This document shows positions 1 through 7,953 of a stretch of DNA of 24,856 nt, in pieces. Numbering within the stretch: the first letter of the stretch is position 1; each line of letters opens with the position of its first letter. Below the pieces are notes generated by a model. The model was given only the letters and a program-made list of their open reading frames with translations. It had not been told where the DNA came from and ran no database searches. The stretch comes from Plastoroseomonas sp036499545 (lineage in GTDB: Bacteria > Pseudomonadota > Alphaproteobacteria > Acetobacterales > Acetobacteraceae), in assembly GCA_036499545.1 (NCBI GenBank), contig DASYDR010000177.1, positions 1-24,856 on the forward strand, in the 5' to 3' direction. The translations under genes were made by a program, and so were the position numbers.

Positions 1-156
1 CATGGGGGACGCGGCATCGGCCAGCACCCGCGCCACGATGTCGCTGGTGCCGCCCGGGGTGAAGGGCACGATGATCCGGACCGGACGGTCGGGCAGATCC
101 GCCGCGCGCAGCGGCGATGCGAACAGCAAGGCCATGGCCAACAGGATGTGACGCAT
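1..156 (-). CDS. Bug/TctC-family periplasmic substrate-binding protein, 5' end only
   Basis: Only the N-terminal 52 codons lie in the window; the gene runs off the left edge. It starts at an ATG whose complement is at 154–156, preceded by a strong GGGGAGGAG ribosome-binding site. The first ~19 residues form a Sec signal peptide (short basic start, Leu/Ala-rich core, Ala-x-Ala-like end). The mature start reads LPDRPVRIIVPFTPGGTSDI, the hallmark N-terminus of Bug receptors, where the PGGTSD loop contacts a carboxylate ligand. These proteins capture organic acids in the periplasm for tripartite tricarboxylate transporters, but most Bug genes are orphans without TctA/TctB. It is divergent from the amidase gene, so the two may share a control region at 157–289. 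The family assignment is secure; the ligand is unknown. Confidence 0.88.
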   Translation of the reverse strand, partial: MRHILLAMALLFASPLRAADLPDRPVRIIVPFTPGGTSDIVARVLADAASPM

Positions 157-289
157 CGGAACTCCTCCCCTTGCGCCGAGCCTGCACCGGCGGTGTCCGG
201 CGCGGAAGGCGGAAAGCCGGGGCGATGCCGCCCCCTCGCCTCCGAACGCGGTTTGCGCCACGCTGTCCCGGCATTGGGGAGCCTTGTCC

Positions 290-1678
290 ATGACCTACCA
301 TCCGCGCGAATTCCACGCCCGCACCTGGCATGACGCCACGCCCGCCTTCGCAGAAGGGCGCGACACGCCGCGCGCCTATCTGGAGCGCTGCCTGGAGGCG
401 ATCGCGACGCGGGAGCCGGTGGTGAAGGCCTGGGTGGTACTGAACGAACAGGCGGCGCGCGAAGCCGCCGATGCCAGCACCGCGCGCTGGAAGGCCGGCC
501 AGGCGCTTTCGGCGATCGACGGCATGCCGATCGGCATCAAGGACCTGCTGGAGACCCGGGACATGCCGACGCAGCAGGGCTGCGAAGCCTATCGCGGCGC
601 CTTCCCGAAGCGGGACAACGCCGCCGTCACCGCGCTGCGCCAGGCGGGCGCGGTGGTGCTCGGCAAGACGGTGACGACCGAGCTCGGCGCCTCCCATCCC
701 GGCCCGACCACCAACCCGTTCGACGCTGGCCGCACCCCGGGCGGCTCCTCCTCCGGCTCCGCCGCCGCGATCGCGGCCGGGATGGTGCCGGCGGCGATCG
801 GCAGCCAGGTCGGCGGCTCCATCATCCGCCCCGCCAGCTATTGCGGGAATATCGCGCTGAAGCCGACCCAGGGCGCGATCCATCGCGGCGAGCGGCAATC
901 GACCAGCATGAGCACGCATGGCGTCCATGCCGGCAGCTTCGAGGATATGTGGGCGGTCGCGATCGAGATCGCCAAGCGCGCCGGCGGCGATCCCGGCCGC
1001 ATGTCGCTGAAAGGCCCGGACGCCGCGCCGGCGGCGCGCAAGCCGCGCAGCCTGGCGGTGCTGGAGACCGAGGGCTGGGCGGATCTGGATGCCGGCAGCA
1101 AGGCCGCATTCGCGGCGCTGCTCGACCAGCTTGCCCGCGCCGGCGTGCGCATCCTCCGCCGCGGCGATCATCCCTTCATCGAAACGCTGGAACGCCGCGT
1201 CAGCGATGCCCGCGCCATGGCGAACATCATCACCAGCTGGGAAGGCCGCTGGTCGCTGCGCGCCCTGGTGGACCAGAACCCCGACGGCGTCAGCGAACGC
1301 GCCAGGCAGCGCCTGCGGGCGATCGAGACGGCGACCGTCACCGATTACGAGGCCCGGCTGGCGGAGCGTGCGGCGGCGCAGCAGGCGCATGCGGCGATTG
1401 CCGGCCTGGCCGATGCGGTGGTGATGCTGTCCTCCCCCGGCCCGGCACCGATCTGGGGCGGCGACGTCCCCGGCCAGAAGCTGGCGCCGCGGCCGACCGG
1501 CGACATCGCCTTCAACGCCCCCTCCTCCGCGCTTTTCGCACCGTCGGTCACCGCGCCGCTGCTCGCGGTCGGCGGCATGCCGCTCGGCGTGCAGGCGATG
1601 GGCCAGCAGGGCCAGGATGCCGAAATGGCGGCGATCGCGCGCTGGATGCACGAAACGCTGGACCCGGTCGCGGTCTGA
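290..1678 (+). CDS. Amidase-signature family hydrolase
   Basis: A 462-residue amidase-signature enzyme, hydrolysing an amide bond through a Ser–cisSer–Lys triad. Visible residues are Lys84 (PIGIKDLLE), cis-Ser153 in the Gly/Ser-rich loop (PGGSSSGSAAA) and nucleophile Ser177 (QVGGSIIRPAS). The 69- and 24-residue spacings match malonamidase E2. No signal peptide is seen, so it should be cytoplasmic. The ATG at 290 is preferred because GGGGAG at 276–281 is 8 nt upstream; the in-frame TTG at 284 would be too close to that site. It is followed 7 nt later by a C45-like hydrolase, probably one operon, and sits between solute receptors, which suggests catabolism of imported amides. It is distinct from gatA further on. 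The substrate cannot be told from sequence. Confidence 0.9.
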   Translation: MTYHPREFHARTWHDATPAFAEGRDTPRAYLERCLEAIATREPVVKAWVVLNEQAAREAADASTARWKAGQALSAIDGMPIGIKDLLETRDMPTQQGCEAYRGAFPKRDNAAVTALRQAGAVVLGKTVTTELGASHPGPTTNPFDAGRTPGGSSSGSAAAIAAGMVPAAIGSQVGGSIIRPASYCGNIALKPTQGAIHRGERQSTSMSTHGVHAGSFEDMWAVAIEIAKRAGGDPGRMSLKGPDAAPAARKPRSLAVLETEGWADLDAGSKAAFAALLDQLARAGVRILRRGDHPFIETLERRVSDARAMANIITSWEGRWSLRALVDQNPDGVSERARQRLRAIETATVTDYEARLAERAAAQQAHAAIAGLADAVVMLSSPGPAPIWGGDVPGQKLAPRPTGDIAFNAPSSALFAPSVTAPLLAVGGMPLGVQAMGQQGQDAEMAAIARWMHETLDPVAV

Positions 1679-1685
1679 GCAGCCC

Positions 1686-2675
1686 GTGTCAGGCCTGGTC
1701 GCGATCCCCGTCCATACGGTGCCTGACGCGGAAGAACCCGCCCTGCTCTCCGCGCTGGCCGAACCGGCGCGGCTGGCGTTGCTGCTGGAGACCGGCCGGC
1801 GGACCTATACCCCGCTCGGGATGCGCATCGCGGAGGCGCAGTCCCGGGTCTGGTCGCGGCGGCTTGGCGGCCCCTATGCCGATGCCGTCGCGGCGGTCGA
1901 CCGGGCGATCGGCCGGCGCGGTGCCTATCTGCTCAACCACAGCTATGAATGGGGCTGCACCAGCGGTGCCGCCCCGGATGCGGCGGAGGGCGGCAGCACC
2001 CTGCTGCGCACGCTGGACTGGCCTTTCGACGGGCTGGGCCGGGCGCTGATCGTGCTGCGGCAGCGGGGCGCCGCCGGCACCTATTGCAACATCACCTGGC
2101 CGGGCTTCGTCGGCGTGCTGAGCGGGCTGGCGCCCGGACGCTTCGCGGCGGCGATCAACCAGCCGCCGCTGCCCCTGCCCGGCTGGGGCCGCGCCATCGG
2201 CTGGCTGGCGGCGCGCCGCCGGGTCGGCCGGTCCCGCGCCTTGCCGCCGAGCCATCTGCTGCGGCTGGCCTTCGACACCTGCCGCAGCTTCGCCGAGGCG
2301 GTGGCGCTGCTGCGCGCGACGCCGATCTGCCTGCCGGCGATCTTCACCCTGGCCGGGCCGGAACCGGGCGAGGCCCTGGTCATCGAACGCACCGCCGATG
2401 GCGGTGCCGAACCGGCCGCGCCCGCCGCCGCCAATCACTGGGCGGCAGCGGCAAGCCCGCCAGGGCGGCCGCGCAACCCCTCCAGCCTCGCCCGCCGCGG
2501 CATGATGGAGGCGCTGACGACGGCCGGGCATGGCTGGTCGCTGGACTGGCTGCGGCCGCCGATCCTGCAGCCCGACACGCGGCTGGTCATGATGGCCAAT
2601 CCCCGCGGCGGCCGCCTGCTGCTGCAGGGCTGGGAAAAGAGCGGCCCGGCGACCGAGCCGCTCGACCTGCGCTGA
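1686..2675 (+). CDS. C45-like (acid ceramidase/penicillin acyltransferase type) Ntn hydrolase
   Basis: A 329-residue protein. The tract EWGCTSGA (Cys91 counted from the GTG start) followed by LLRTLDWPF matches the nucleophile region of the choloylglycine hydrolase/acid ceramidase/C45 group, where autoproteolysis exposes a Cys followed by Thr-Ser and then an Arg-x-[LM]-Asp-[WF] segment. Such enzymes cleave linear amides (N-acyl ethanolamines, ceramides, penicillins). If processed, cleavage would fall between Gly90 and Cys91, giving chains of about 90 and 239 residues. I chose GTG 1686, 7 nt after the amidase stop, because upstream ATGs lie deep inside the amidase gene; the ribosome-binding site is weak, suggesting translational coupling. 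No signal peptide is evident. The superfamily is fairly likely from the motif, but the overall match is divergent and the substrate is unknown. Confidence 0.65.
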   Translation: MSGLVAIPVHTVPDAEEPALLSALAEPARLALLLETGRRTYTPLGMRIAEAQSRVWSRRLGGPYADAVAAVDRAIGRRGAYLLNHSYEWGCTSGAAPDAAEGGSTLLRTLDWPFDGLGRALIVLRQRGAAGTYCNITWPGFVGVLSGLAPGRFAAAINQPPLPLPGWGRAIGWLAARRRVGRSRALPPSHLLRLAFDTCRSFAEAVALLRATPICLPAIFTLAGPEPGEALVIERTADGGAEPAAPAAANHWAAAASPPGRPRNPSSLARRGMMEALTTAGHGWSLDWLRPPILQPDTRLVMMANPRGGRLLLQGWEKSGPATEPLDLR

Positions 2676-2706
2676 CGCGTCCCTTGTCTGGCGCGCGGCC
2701 GCCCCA

Positions 2707-4302
2707 TCAGGCCTGCGGCCGGATGCCCATCGCGACGGTGCGTTCGTCCATGCGCGGATCATGCGCCAGGCCGCGGCGCAGCGCCCAGTTGTTCACATAC
2801 TGCACCAGCTGGATCAGCGGCACCTGCTCATTGTAGTAGGCGACCGCGTCGCGCCAGATCTGCTCGCGCGCCGCGTCGTCCATGGTCGCGGCGCCACGGA
2901 CCAGGAAATCGTCGATGCGCGGATCGGAATAGCGCGACATGTTCGCCGCCCCGGTCAGCCGCTGCCGGTCATAGGTGCCGACGATGGACAGCAGGTAGTT
3001 CGACGCCTCCCCGGTGCTGCTGCCCCAGGCGCCGAGCTGCACCCCGAAATCGAGCCGCGTGCGGCGCGGCACGAAGGCGGAGAACGGCATGGCATCCACC
3101 TGGGTGCGGATGCCGATGCGGGTCCACATCTGCGCCACCGCCTGGCTGATCCGCGCATCGTTCGGCCAACGGTCGTTCGGCGTGAAGAGGGTGATGCGGA
3201 ACCCGTCCGGAAAGCCCGCTTCGGCCAGCAGCCGCTTGGCGCCGTCCGCATCGAAAGCCTGCGGCCGCACCGCCGGATTGTAGCCGAAGGCGCCTTCCGG
3301 CAGCCATTGCGCGGTCGCCTGCGCGGCGCCGTCCATCACCCGGTCCACGAGCGCCTGGCGATTGATGGCCATCGACAGCGCCCGCCGCACCCGGACATCC
3401 AGGAAGGGATTGCGGGGCAGCGGCACGCCGGCATTGTCGGTGACACTCGGGTGCGGGCCGGTGCGGGAGAAATCGGTCAGCATGAAGGTGGTGCGCAGGC
3501 TCGGGATGCTGGTCAGCGACACGCGCTGGTCGCGCCGCAGCGCTGCCAGATCCGAGGTCGGGATCTGCTCGATGATGTCGACGTCGCCGGCCAGCAACGC
3601 CGCGGTGCGCGATCCGTCGTTCAGCAGGAAACGCACCGTCACCCGTTCCCAGGGCTCGCGTTCGCCCCAGTAGCTGTCGTTCCGCGCCAGTTCCACCCGG
3701 TCGCCGGAGCGGTAGGAGACCAGCCGATAGGGGCCGGTGCCGATGGCGGCGCGGCCGGCATTGAAGTCCTCGATCCCGGCGCCGGTCGCGGCGTGGCGGG
3801 CGACGATGTAGACCGAGGCGAGATCGAGCGGCAGCAGCGGATGCGGCTGGCGCGTGTGCAGCCGGATGGTGTGGGGATCGACCACCTCCACCCGTTCGAT
3901 GGTGCGGATGAAGCCGATGAAGCTGCCGGGGCTGTTCTGCACCTGCGGAATGCGCTCGAAGGTGAAGACGACATCGTCCGCGGTGAAGGGCTTGCCGTCA
4001 TGCCAGGTGACGCCCTGGCGCAGCTTCAGCTCCCACACCGTCTCGGCGATGGCGGTGTAGCTCTCGGCCAGCATCGGATGCGCGCGGGCGCGGGAATCGC
4101 GCCAGACCAGCGTGTCGAAGATATGCATGGCCATGGCGTTGTTCGGCCCGACATTGTGGAAATGCGGGTCGATCGTGGTCACCGGCGCACCATTGCCGAT
4201 GGTCAGCGTCGGCGCTGCCGCGGCGGCCGTGGCCGGCCGCACCGCCGCCAGGCCCGCGGCCATCGTCAGCACCTGCCTGCGGCCTGTCCGGATCCCCGTC
4301 AT
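2707..4302 (-). CDS. ABC transporter solute-binding protein, family 5 (peptide/nickel/opine type)
   Basis: A 531-residue extracytoplasmic receptor. The N-terminus has a twin-arginine-like signal (GRRQVLTMAAGLAA then an Ala-rich stretch), so Tat export is plausible. The mature protein shows family-5 landmarks: TIDPHFHNVGPNNAM near the start, WELKLRQGVTWHDGKPFTAD (the classic HDGxPFTA/DDV signature), and the central DVRVRRALSMAINRQALVD segment. Family members bind oligopeptides, opines, glutathione or Ni for an ABC importer. No permease or ATPase gene is adjacent, so it is an orphan receptor here. The ATG at 4302 has AGGAAAGG 6 nt upstream; the longer open frame lacks support. A TGTATACA palindrome overlaps this leader (4316–4323). 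It is convergent with the C45-like gene and divergent from the downstream Bug gene. Confidence 0.93.
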   Translation of the reverse strand: MTGIRTGRRQVLTMAAGLAAVRPATAAAAAPTLTIGNGAPVTTIDPHFHNVGPNNAMAMHIFDTLVWRDSRARAHPMLAESYTAIAETVWELKLRQGVTWHDGKPFTADDVVFTFERIPQVQNSPGSFIGFIRTIERVEVVDPHTIRLHTRQPHPLLPLDLASVYIVARHAATGAGIEDFNAGRAAIGTGPYRLVSYRSGDRVELARNDSYWGEREPWERVTVRFLLNDGSRTAALLAGDVDIIEQIPTSDLAALRRDQRVSLTSIPSLRTTFMLTDFSRTGPHPSVTDNAGVPLPRNPFLDVRVRRALSMAINRQALVDRVMDGAAQATAQWLPEGAFGYNPAVRPQAFDADGAKRLLAEAGFPDGFRITLFTPNDRWPNDARISQAVAQMWTRIGIRTQVDAMPFSAFVPRRTRLDFGVQLGAWGSSTGEASNYLLSIVGTYDRQRLTGAANMSRYSDPRIDDFLVRGAATMDDAAREQIWRDAVAYYNEQVPLIQLVQYVNNWALRRGLAHDPRMDERTVAMGIRPQA

Positions 4303-4315
4303 GATCAACCTTTCC

Positions 4316-4323
4316 TGTATACA
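4316..4323. promoter_or_regulatory. Palindrome TGTATACA in the divergent receptor promoter region
   Basis: A perfect 8-bp palindrome in the 143-bp spacer between the divergent SBP and Bug genes. It lies 14–21 nt upstream of the SBP start codon and touches its ribosome-binding site. TGTATACA-type cores are common in operators of FCD-class GntR regulators that control carboxylate uptake; calling it an operator is inference from position and form. No GntR gene is in the window. Confidence 0.3.
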
Positions 4324-4386
4324 TGATCGCCGACCAGCATGCCCTGCCCGGCCCGCGCTGTGGAGACGCCATGGCGCGATGGCGGT

Positions 4387-4416
4387 TTGACAGCCGCGCC
4401 CTTCCTTCCCGATGCT
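4387..4416 (+). promoter_or_regulatory. Putative sigma-70 promoter of the second Bug receptor
   Basis: A perfect −35 hexamer TTGACA (4387–4392) is followed after 18 nt by GATGCT (4411–4416), a weak −10 with three of six matches. Transcription would begin about 20 nt before the ATG at 4446. The −35 is conspicuous in such GC-rich DNA; the weak −10 keeps confidence moderate. Confidence 0.42.
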
Positions 4417-4445
4417 GCCTGAAAATCCGGCTTCGGGAGGAAAAG

Positions 4446-5426
4446 ATGAGCCTATCGGCACGGCGCGGCTTCGGCCGGCGCCCCTTGCTGGCGGCGGCCG
4501 GCATGCTGCTCGCGGCACCGGCGCTGGCGGAGGCCGCCTGGCCCAACCGGCCGGTGCGCATCCTGGTCGGCTTCCCGGCCGGCGGCACCACCGACCTGCT
4601 TGGCCGCATCGGCGGCCAGATCCTGCAGGAAGCGCTGGGCCAGCCGGTGGTGATCGAGAACCGGCCGGGCGCCGGCTCCAACATCGCGGCCCAGGCAGTG
4701 CTCCGCAGCCCCGCCGATGGCTATACCCTGCTGCTCGGCTCCCCCGGCACCAATGCGATCAACCCGCATCTCTATGCCAATAGCGGCTACGATCCGCTGA
4801 CCGATTTCCTGCCGATCAGCCAGATCGCGGAGCTGCCGAACCTGCTGGCCGCGCATCCCGGGCTCGGCGTGCGCGATGCGGCGGCGCTGATCGCGCTCGC
4901 GAAGCGGCAGCGCCTGTCCTATGGCGAGACCAGCATCGGTGGATCGACGCATCTGTCGGCCGAGTTGTTCCGCCTGATGGCGGGGATCGAAGCCGACCAC
5001 ATCTCCTATCGCGGCAGCGCGCCGATGATGACGGACCTGCTGCCCGGCCGCATCAGCTACGGCGTCGACAACCTGCCGACCATCCTGCCGCATGTGCGGA
5101 GCGGCGCCCTGGTCGCCATCGGCGTCACCTCCACCAGCCGCTGGTCCGGCGCGCCGGAGATCCCGGCGATCGCGGAAACGCTGCCCGGCTATGAGGTGAC
5201 CGCCTGGTTCGGGCTGGTGGCCCCGCGCGGCACGCCGGCCGAGGTGATCAGCCGCGCCAATGCCGCGCTGCGCGCCGGCCTCGTCAAGCCGGAGACCGTC
5301 GCCCGCATGCGGGAACTGGGCGCGACGCCGTTGCCCGGCACGCCGGAGGAGTACCAGGCGCGCAATGCCCGGGAATTCGTCCGGCTCGGCGACGTGATCC
5401 GGCGCGCGGGAATCCGCGCCGAATAG
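4446..5426 (+). CDS. Bug/TctC-family tripartite tricarboxylate transporter substrate-binding protein
   Basis: A complete 326-residue receptor. The signal peptide spans about residues 1–28 (basic ARRGFGRR, hydrophobic LLAAAGMLLAAPALA). The mature protein opens with the Bug signature WPNRPVRILVGFPAGGTTD, and VVIENRPGAGSNIAAQAV plus the YTLLLGSPGTNAINPHLY segment are family-typical, as is the later HISYRGSAPMMTDLLPG loop. These proteins bind carboxylates, amides or nicotinate-like ligands in a clam-shell cleft; the PAGG and conserved-water loops line the site. Start ATG 4446 follows GGAGGAAAAG closely, so the longer upstream frame is rejected. There is no TctA/TctB gene nearby, so it may serve a transporter elsewhere or a sensor. 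It converges on the oxidoreductase gene at the inverted repeat 5440–5490. Confidence 0.94.
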   Translation: MSLSARRGFGRRPLLAAAGMLLAAPALAEAAWPNRPVRILVGFPAGGTTDLLGRIGGQILQEALGQPVVIENRPGAGSNIAAQAVLRSPADGYTLLLGSPGTNAINPHLYANSGYDPLTDFLPISQIAELPNLLAAHPGLGVRDAAALIALAKRQRLSYGETSIGGSTHLSAELFRLMAGIEADHISYRGSAPMMTDLLPGRISYGVDNLPTILPHVRSGALVAIGVTSTSRWSGAPEIPAIAETLPGYEVTAWFGLVAPRGTPAEVISRANAALRAGLVKPETVARMRELGATPLPGTPEEYQARNAREFVRLGDVIRRAGIRAE

Positions 5427-5439
5427 CCGTCGTCGGTAG

Positions 5440-5490
5440 AGCGTCCGATTCAGACCTCCAGGCCCTTCGGCCCTGCAGTCATCGGACGCT
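5440..5490. terminator. Nested inverted repeat, putative bidirectional terminator
   Basis: Outer arms AGCGTCCGAT (5440–5449) and ATCGGACGCT (5481–5490) are perfectly complementary. Inside them CAGGCCC–TTC–GGCCCTG forms a second stem with one mismatch. The element fills the gap between the convergent Bug and oxidoreductase genes and its right arm touches the oxidoreductase stop codon. No T-tract follows on either strand, so it may end transcription only weakly or act as a 3' stabiliser. Confidence 0.5.
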
Positions 5491-6479
5491 CAGGCCAGCC
5501 GCAGCAGCGGCTTGCCGATCATGCGGCGCTCTTCCAGCGCCGCATGCGCCTCCTCGACGGTGTCGAGCGTGTAGCGGCCGGCGATCGCGATCGACAGCGT
5601 GCCGTCGAGCAGCGCGGCGAAGATCTCGCTTGCCCGGCGACGGATCACCGCCGCGCCGTCGAGGTGGTCGGCGAGCCGGGGCCGGGTCAGGAACAGGGAG
5701 CCGGCCTCGCCGAGCTCGATGGGGTCGAGGTCCTTCACCGGACCGCCGACACTGCCGAAGCTGACGATCAGCCCCTTGGTGCGGGCGGCGCGCAGGCTGT
5801 CGCGCAAGGTCGGCCGGCCGACCGGGTCGAACACCACATCGACGCCACGGCCGCCGGTCGCTTCCCGCACCCGGTCGGCGAAGCGGCCGTCGTCATAGAG
5901 GAAGGCCGCCGTGGCCCCGCGCTGCCGCACGACCGCCGCCTTCGCCGCGCTGCTCGTCGTCGCGTAGATGGTGGCGCCGGCCCGGGCACCGAGTTGCACC
6001 AGCAACTGCCCGATGCCGCCCGACGCCGAATGCACCAATGCGGTGACGCCGGGCGCGAATTGCCCGAGATCATGCGCCAGGTAATGTGCGGTCAGACCGT
6101 GGAACATCGCCGCCGCGGCCATGTCGAGCGGCATCGCATCCGGCACCGGCACGACGCGCCAGGCCGCGACCACCGCGTATTCGGCGTAGCTGCCCCAGGA
6201 CAGGCAATAGGCGACCCGGTCGCCGATCGCGACATCGACGACGCCCTCGCCCAGCGCCGCGACGGTGCCGGCGCCTTCCATGCCGATGGTGGTCGGGATC
6301 GACACCGGATAGGTGCGGGAGCCGGCGTATTTGCCCTGGCAGGTATGGATGTCCATGAAGTTGATGCCGGCCCAGGCGAGGCGGATCAGCACCTCGCCCG
6401 GGCCGGGCACTGGGACCGGCAGGTCCCGGCGGATCATCACTTCCGGGCCGCCATAGCGGTCGATCTGGATCGCCCGCAT
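5490..6479 (-). CDS. Zinc-independent NADPH:quinone oxidoreductase-like protein (MDR superfamily)
   Basis: A 329-residue medium-chain dehydrogenase/reductase of the quinone oxidoreductase group. It opens with MRAIQIDRYGGPEVM, contains the GroES-like half with AGINFMDIHTCQGKY, and has the nucleotide-binding Rossmann motif HSASGGIGQLLVQLG (residues 150–164). Structural and catalytic zinc cysteine clusters are absent, which fits the QOR/zeta-crystallin branch. The expected reaction is NADPH-dependent one- or two-electron reduction of quinones or enones in the cytoplasm. It begins 25 nt after gatB with a good GGGGAAGG site, so it is probably the last gene of the gatCAB transcript, although no functional link is known. 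The exact substrate is uncertain. Confidence 0.9.
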   Translation of the reverse strand: MRAIQIDRYGGPEVMIRRDLPVPVPGPGEVLIRLAWAGINFMDIHTCQGKYAGSRTYPVSIPTTIGMEGAGTVAALGEGVVDVAIGDRVAYCLSWGSYAEYAVVAAWRVVPVPDAMPLDMAAAAMFHGLTAHYLAHDLGQFAPGVTALVHSASGGIGQLLVQLGARAGATIYATTSSAAKAAVVRQRGATAAFLYDDGRFADRVREATGGRGVDVVFDPVGRPTLRDSLRAARTKGLIVSFGSVGGPVKDLDPIELGEAGSLFLTRPRLADHLDGAAVIRRRASEIFAALLDGTLSIAIAGRYTLDTVEEAHAALEERRMIGKPLLRLA

Positions 6480-6504
6480 GGCGGCCTTCCCCGTGCCGGA
6501 GCGT

Positions 6505-7953
6505 TCAGCCCAGCTTCTGCTTCAGCAATTCGTTCACCAGGGCCGGATTGCCCTTGCCCTGCATGGCCCGCATGGTCTGGCCGACGAAGAAGCCGAACAG
6601 CTTGTCCTTGCCCGACCGGTATTCGGCGACCTTGGCGGCAGTGGCGGCCATGACGCCATCGATCACCGCCTCGATCGCGCCGGTGTCGGTGACCTGCTTC
6701 AGCCCCTTCTCCTCCACGATCGCGCCCGGGCTCTTGCCCGTCTCGATCATGATCTCGAAGACTTCCTTGGCCAGCTTGCCTGACAGCGTGTTGTCGGCCA
6801 GCAGGTCGAGCAGCGCGCCCAGATCCTCGGCGCTCACCGGCGGATCGGTGACATCGCGCTTCAGGCGGTTGAGGGCGGCGAAGAAATCGCCGGTCACCCA
6901 ATTGGCCGCGATCTTGGCGTCCCGCCCCTTCGCGACGACGTCGAAGAAAGCCGCCGTCTCCTTCTCGAGGGTCAGCACATGCGCGTCATAGGGCGTGAGG
7001 CCCATGGCGACGTAGCGGGCGCGCCGCGCATCCGGCAGTTCCGGCAGCGCCGCGCGCAGGCCTTCGACCCAGGCGGCGTCCAGCACCAGGGGCGGCAGGT
7101 CCGGGTCGGGGAAGTAGCGGTAGTCATGCGCATCCTCCTTCGACCGCATGCTGCGCGTGGTGCCGCGCGTGGTGTCGAACAGGCGCGTCTCCTGCGTCAC
7201 TTCGCCGCCGCCTTCCCAGACCTCGATCTGGCGCCGCGCCTCGGCTTCGACGGACTGCATCACGAAGCGGATGGAGTTGACGTTCTTCACCTCGCAACGC
7301 GTGCGGAACCCCTCGCCGGCCTTGCGGACGGAGACGTTCACGTCGGCGCGCATGGAGCCTTCGTCCATGTTGCCGTCGCAGGTGCCGAGGTAGCGCAGGA
7401 TCTGCCGCAGCTTGGTCAGATAGGCGCCCGCCTCCTCCGGCGAGCGCATGTCGGGCTCGGAGACGATCTCCATCAGCGCGACGCCGGCGCGGTTCAGGTC
7501 GATGAAGCTCTTGGTCGGGTGCTGGTCGTGCAGCGACTTGCCCGCATCCTGTTCCAGATGCAGCCGCGTCACCCCGATCTGCTTGGTGGCGCCGTCGCCG
7601 AGCGTGATCTCGACCACGCCGGTGCCGATGATCGGATGCGCGAACTGGCTGATCTGGTAGCCGCTCGGCAGGTCCGCGTAGAAGTAGTTCTTGCGGTCGA
7701 AGCGGCTCCAGAGATTGATCTGCGCGTTCAGACCGAGCCCGGTGCGCACCGCCTGCGCCACGCATTCACGGTTGATCACGGGCAGCATGCCGGGGAAGCC
7801 GGCATCGACGAAGCTGACCTGGGTGTTCGGCGCGGCGCCGAAGGCGGTGGCCGCGCCGCTGAACAGCTTCGATTCGCTGATGACCTGGGCATGGACCTCA
7901 AGGCCCACCACCACTTCCCAGGGGCCGGTCGCGCCCTCGATCACGTAGCTCAT
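6505..7953 (-). CDS. gatB: Aspartyl/glutamyl-tRNA(Asn/Gln) amidotransferase subunit B
   Basis: A 482-residue GatB, close to the usual 475–490. The cradle domain begins VVGLEVHAQVISESKLFSGA, the strongest GatB signature, and FYADLPSGYQISQ, GEMDEGS-like CDGNMDEGSMRADVNVS and EVKNVNSIRFV follow in order. The C-terminal ~110 residues (from about VAKGRDAKIAANWVTGDF) are the helical/YqeY-like tail that grips the tRNA. GatB phosphorylates mischarged Glu-tRNAGln or Asp-tRNAAsn, and passes the activated acyl group to ammonia from GatA. Its ATG overlaps the gatA stop codon (ATGA), so the two are translationally coupled within the operon gatC–gatA–gatB–oxidoreductase. The assignment is firm. Confidence 0.98.
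   Translation of the reverse strand: MSYVIEGATGPWEVVVGLEVHAQVISESKLFSGAATAFGAAPNTQVSFVDAGFPGMLPVINRECVAQAVRTGLGLNAQINLWSRFDRKNYFYADLPSGYQISQFAHPIIGTGVVEITLGDGATKQIGVTRLHLEQDAGKSLHDQHPTKSFIDLNRAGVALMEIVSEPDMRSPEEAGAYLTKLRQILRYLGTCDGNMDEGSMRADVNVSVRKAGEGFRTRCEVKNVNSIRFVMQSVEAEARRQIEVWEGGGEVTQETRLFDTTRGTTRSMRSKEDAHDYRYFPDPDLPPLVLDAAWVEGLRAALPELPDARRARYVAMGLTPYDAHVLTLEKETAAFFDVVAKGRDAKIAANWVTGDFFAALNRLKRDVTDPPVSAEDLGALLDLLADNTLSGKLAKEVFEIMIETGKSPGAIVEEKGLKQVTDTGAIEAVIDGVMAATAAKVAEYRSGKDKLFGFFVGQTMRAMQGKGNPALVNELLKQKLG

Noticed and set aside
284..286. TTG as the amidase start
   Set aside because: It lies only two bases after the GGGGAG site; ATG at 290 has normal spacing.
2761..4326. A 521-codon plus frame opposite the family-5 solute-binding gene
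   Set aside because: Composition is His/Arg/Gly/Ala-rich with no family signature, whereas the minus frame shows a signal peptide and SBP family-5 motifs.
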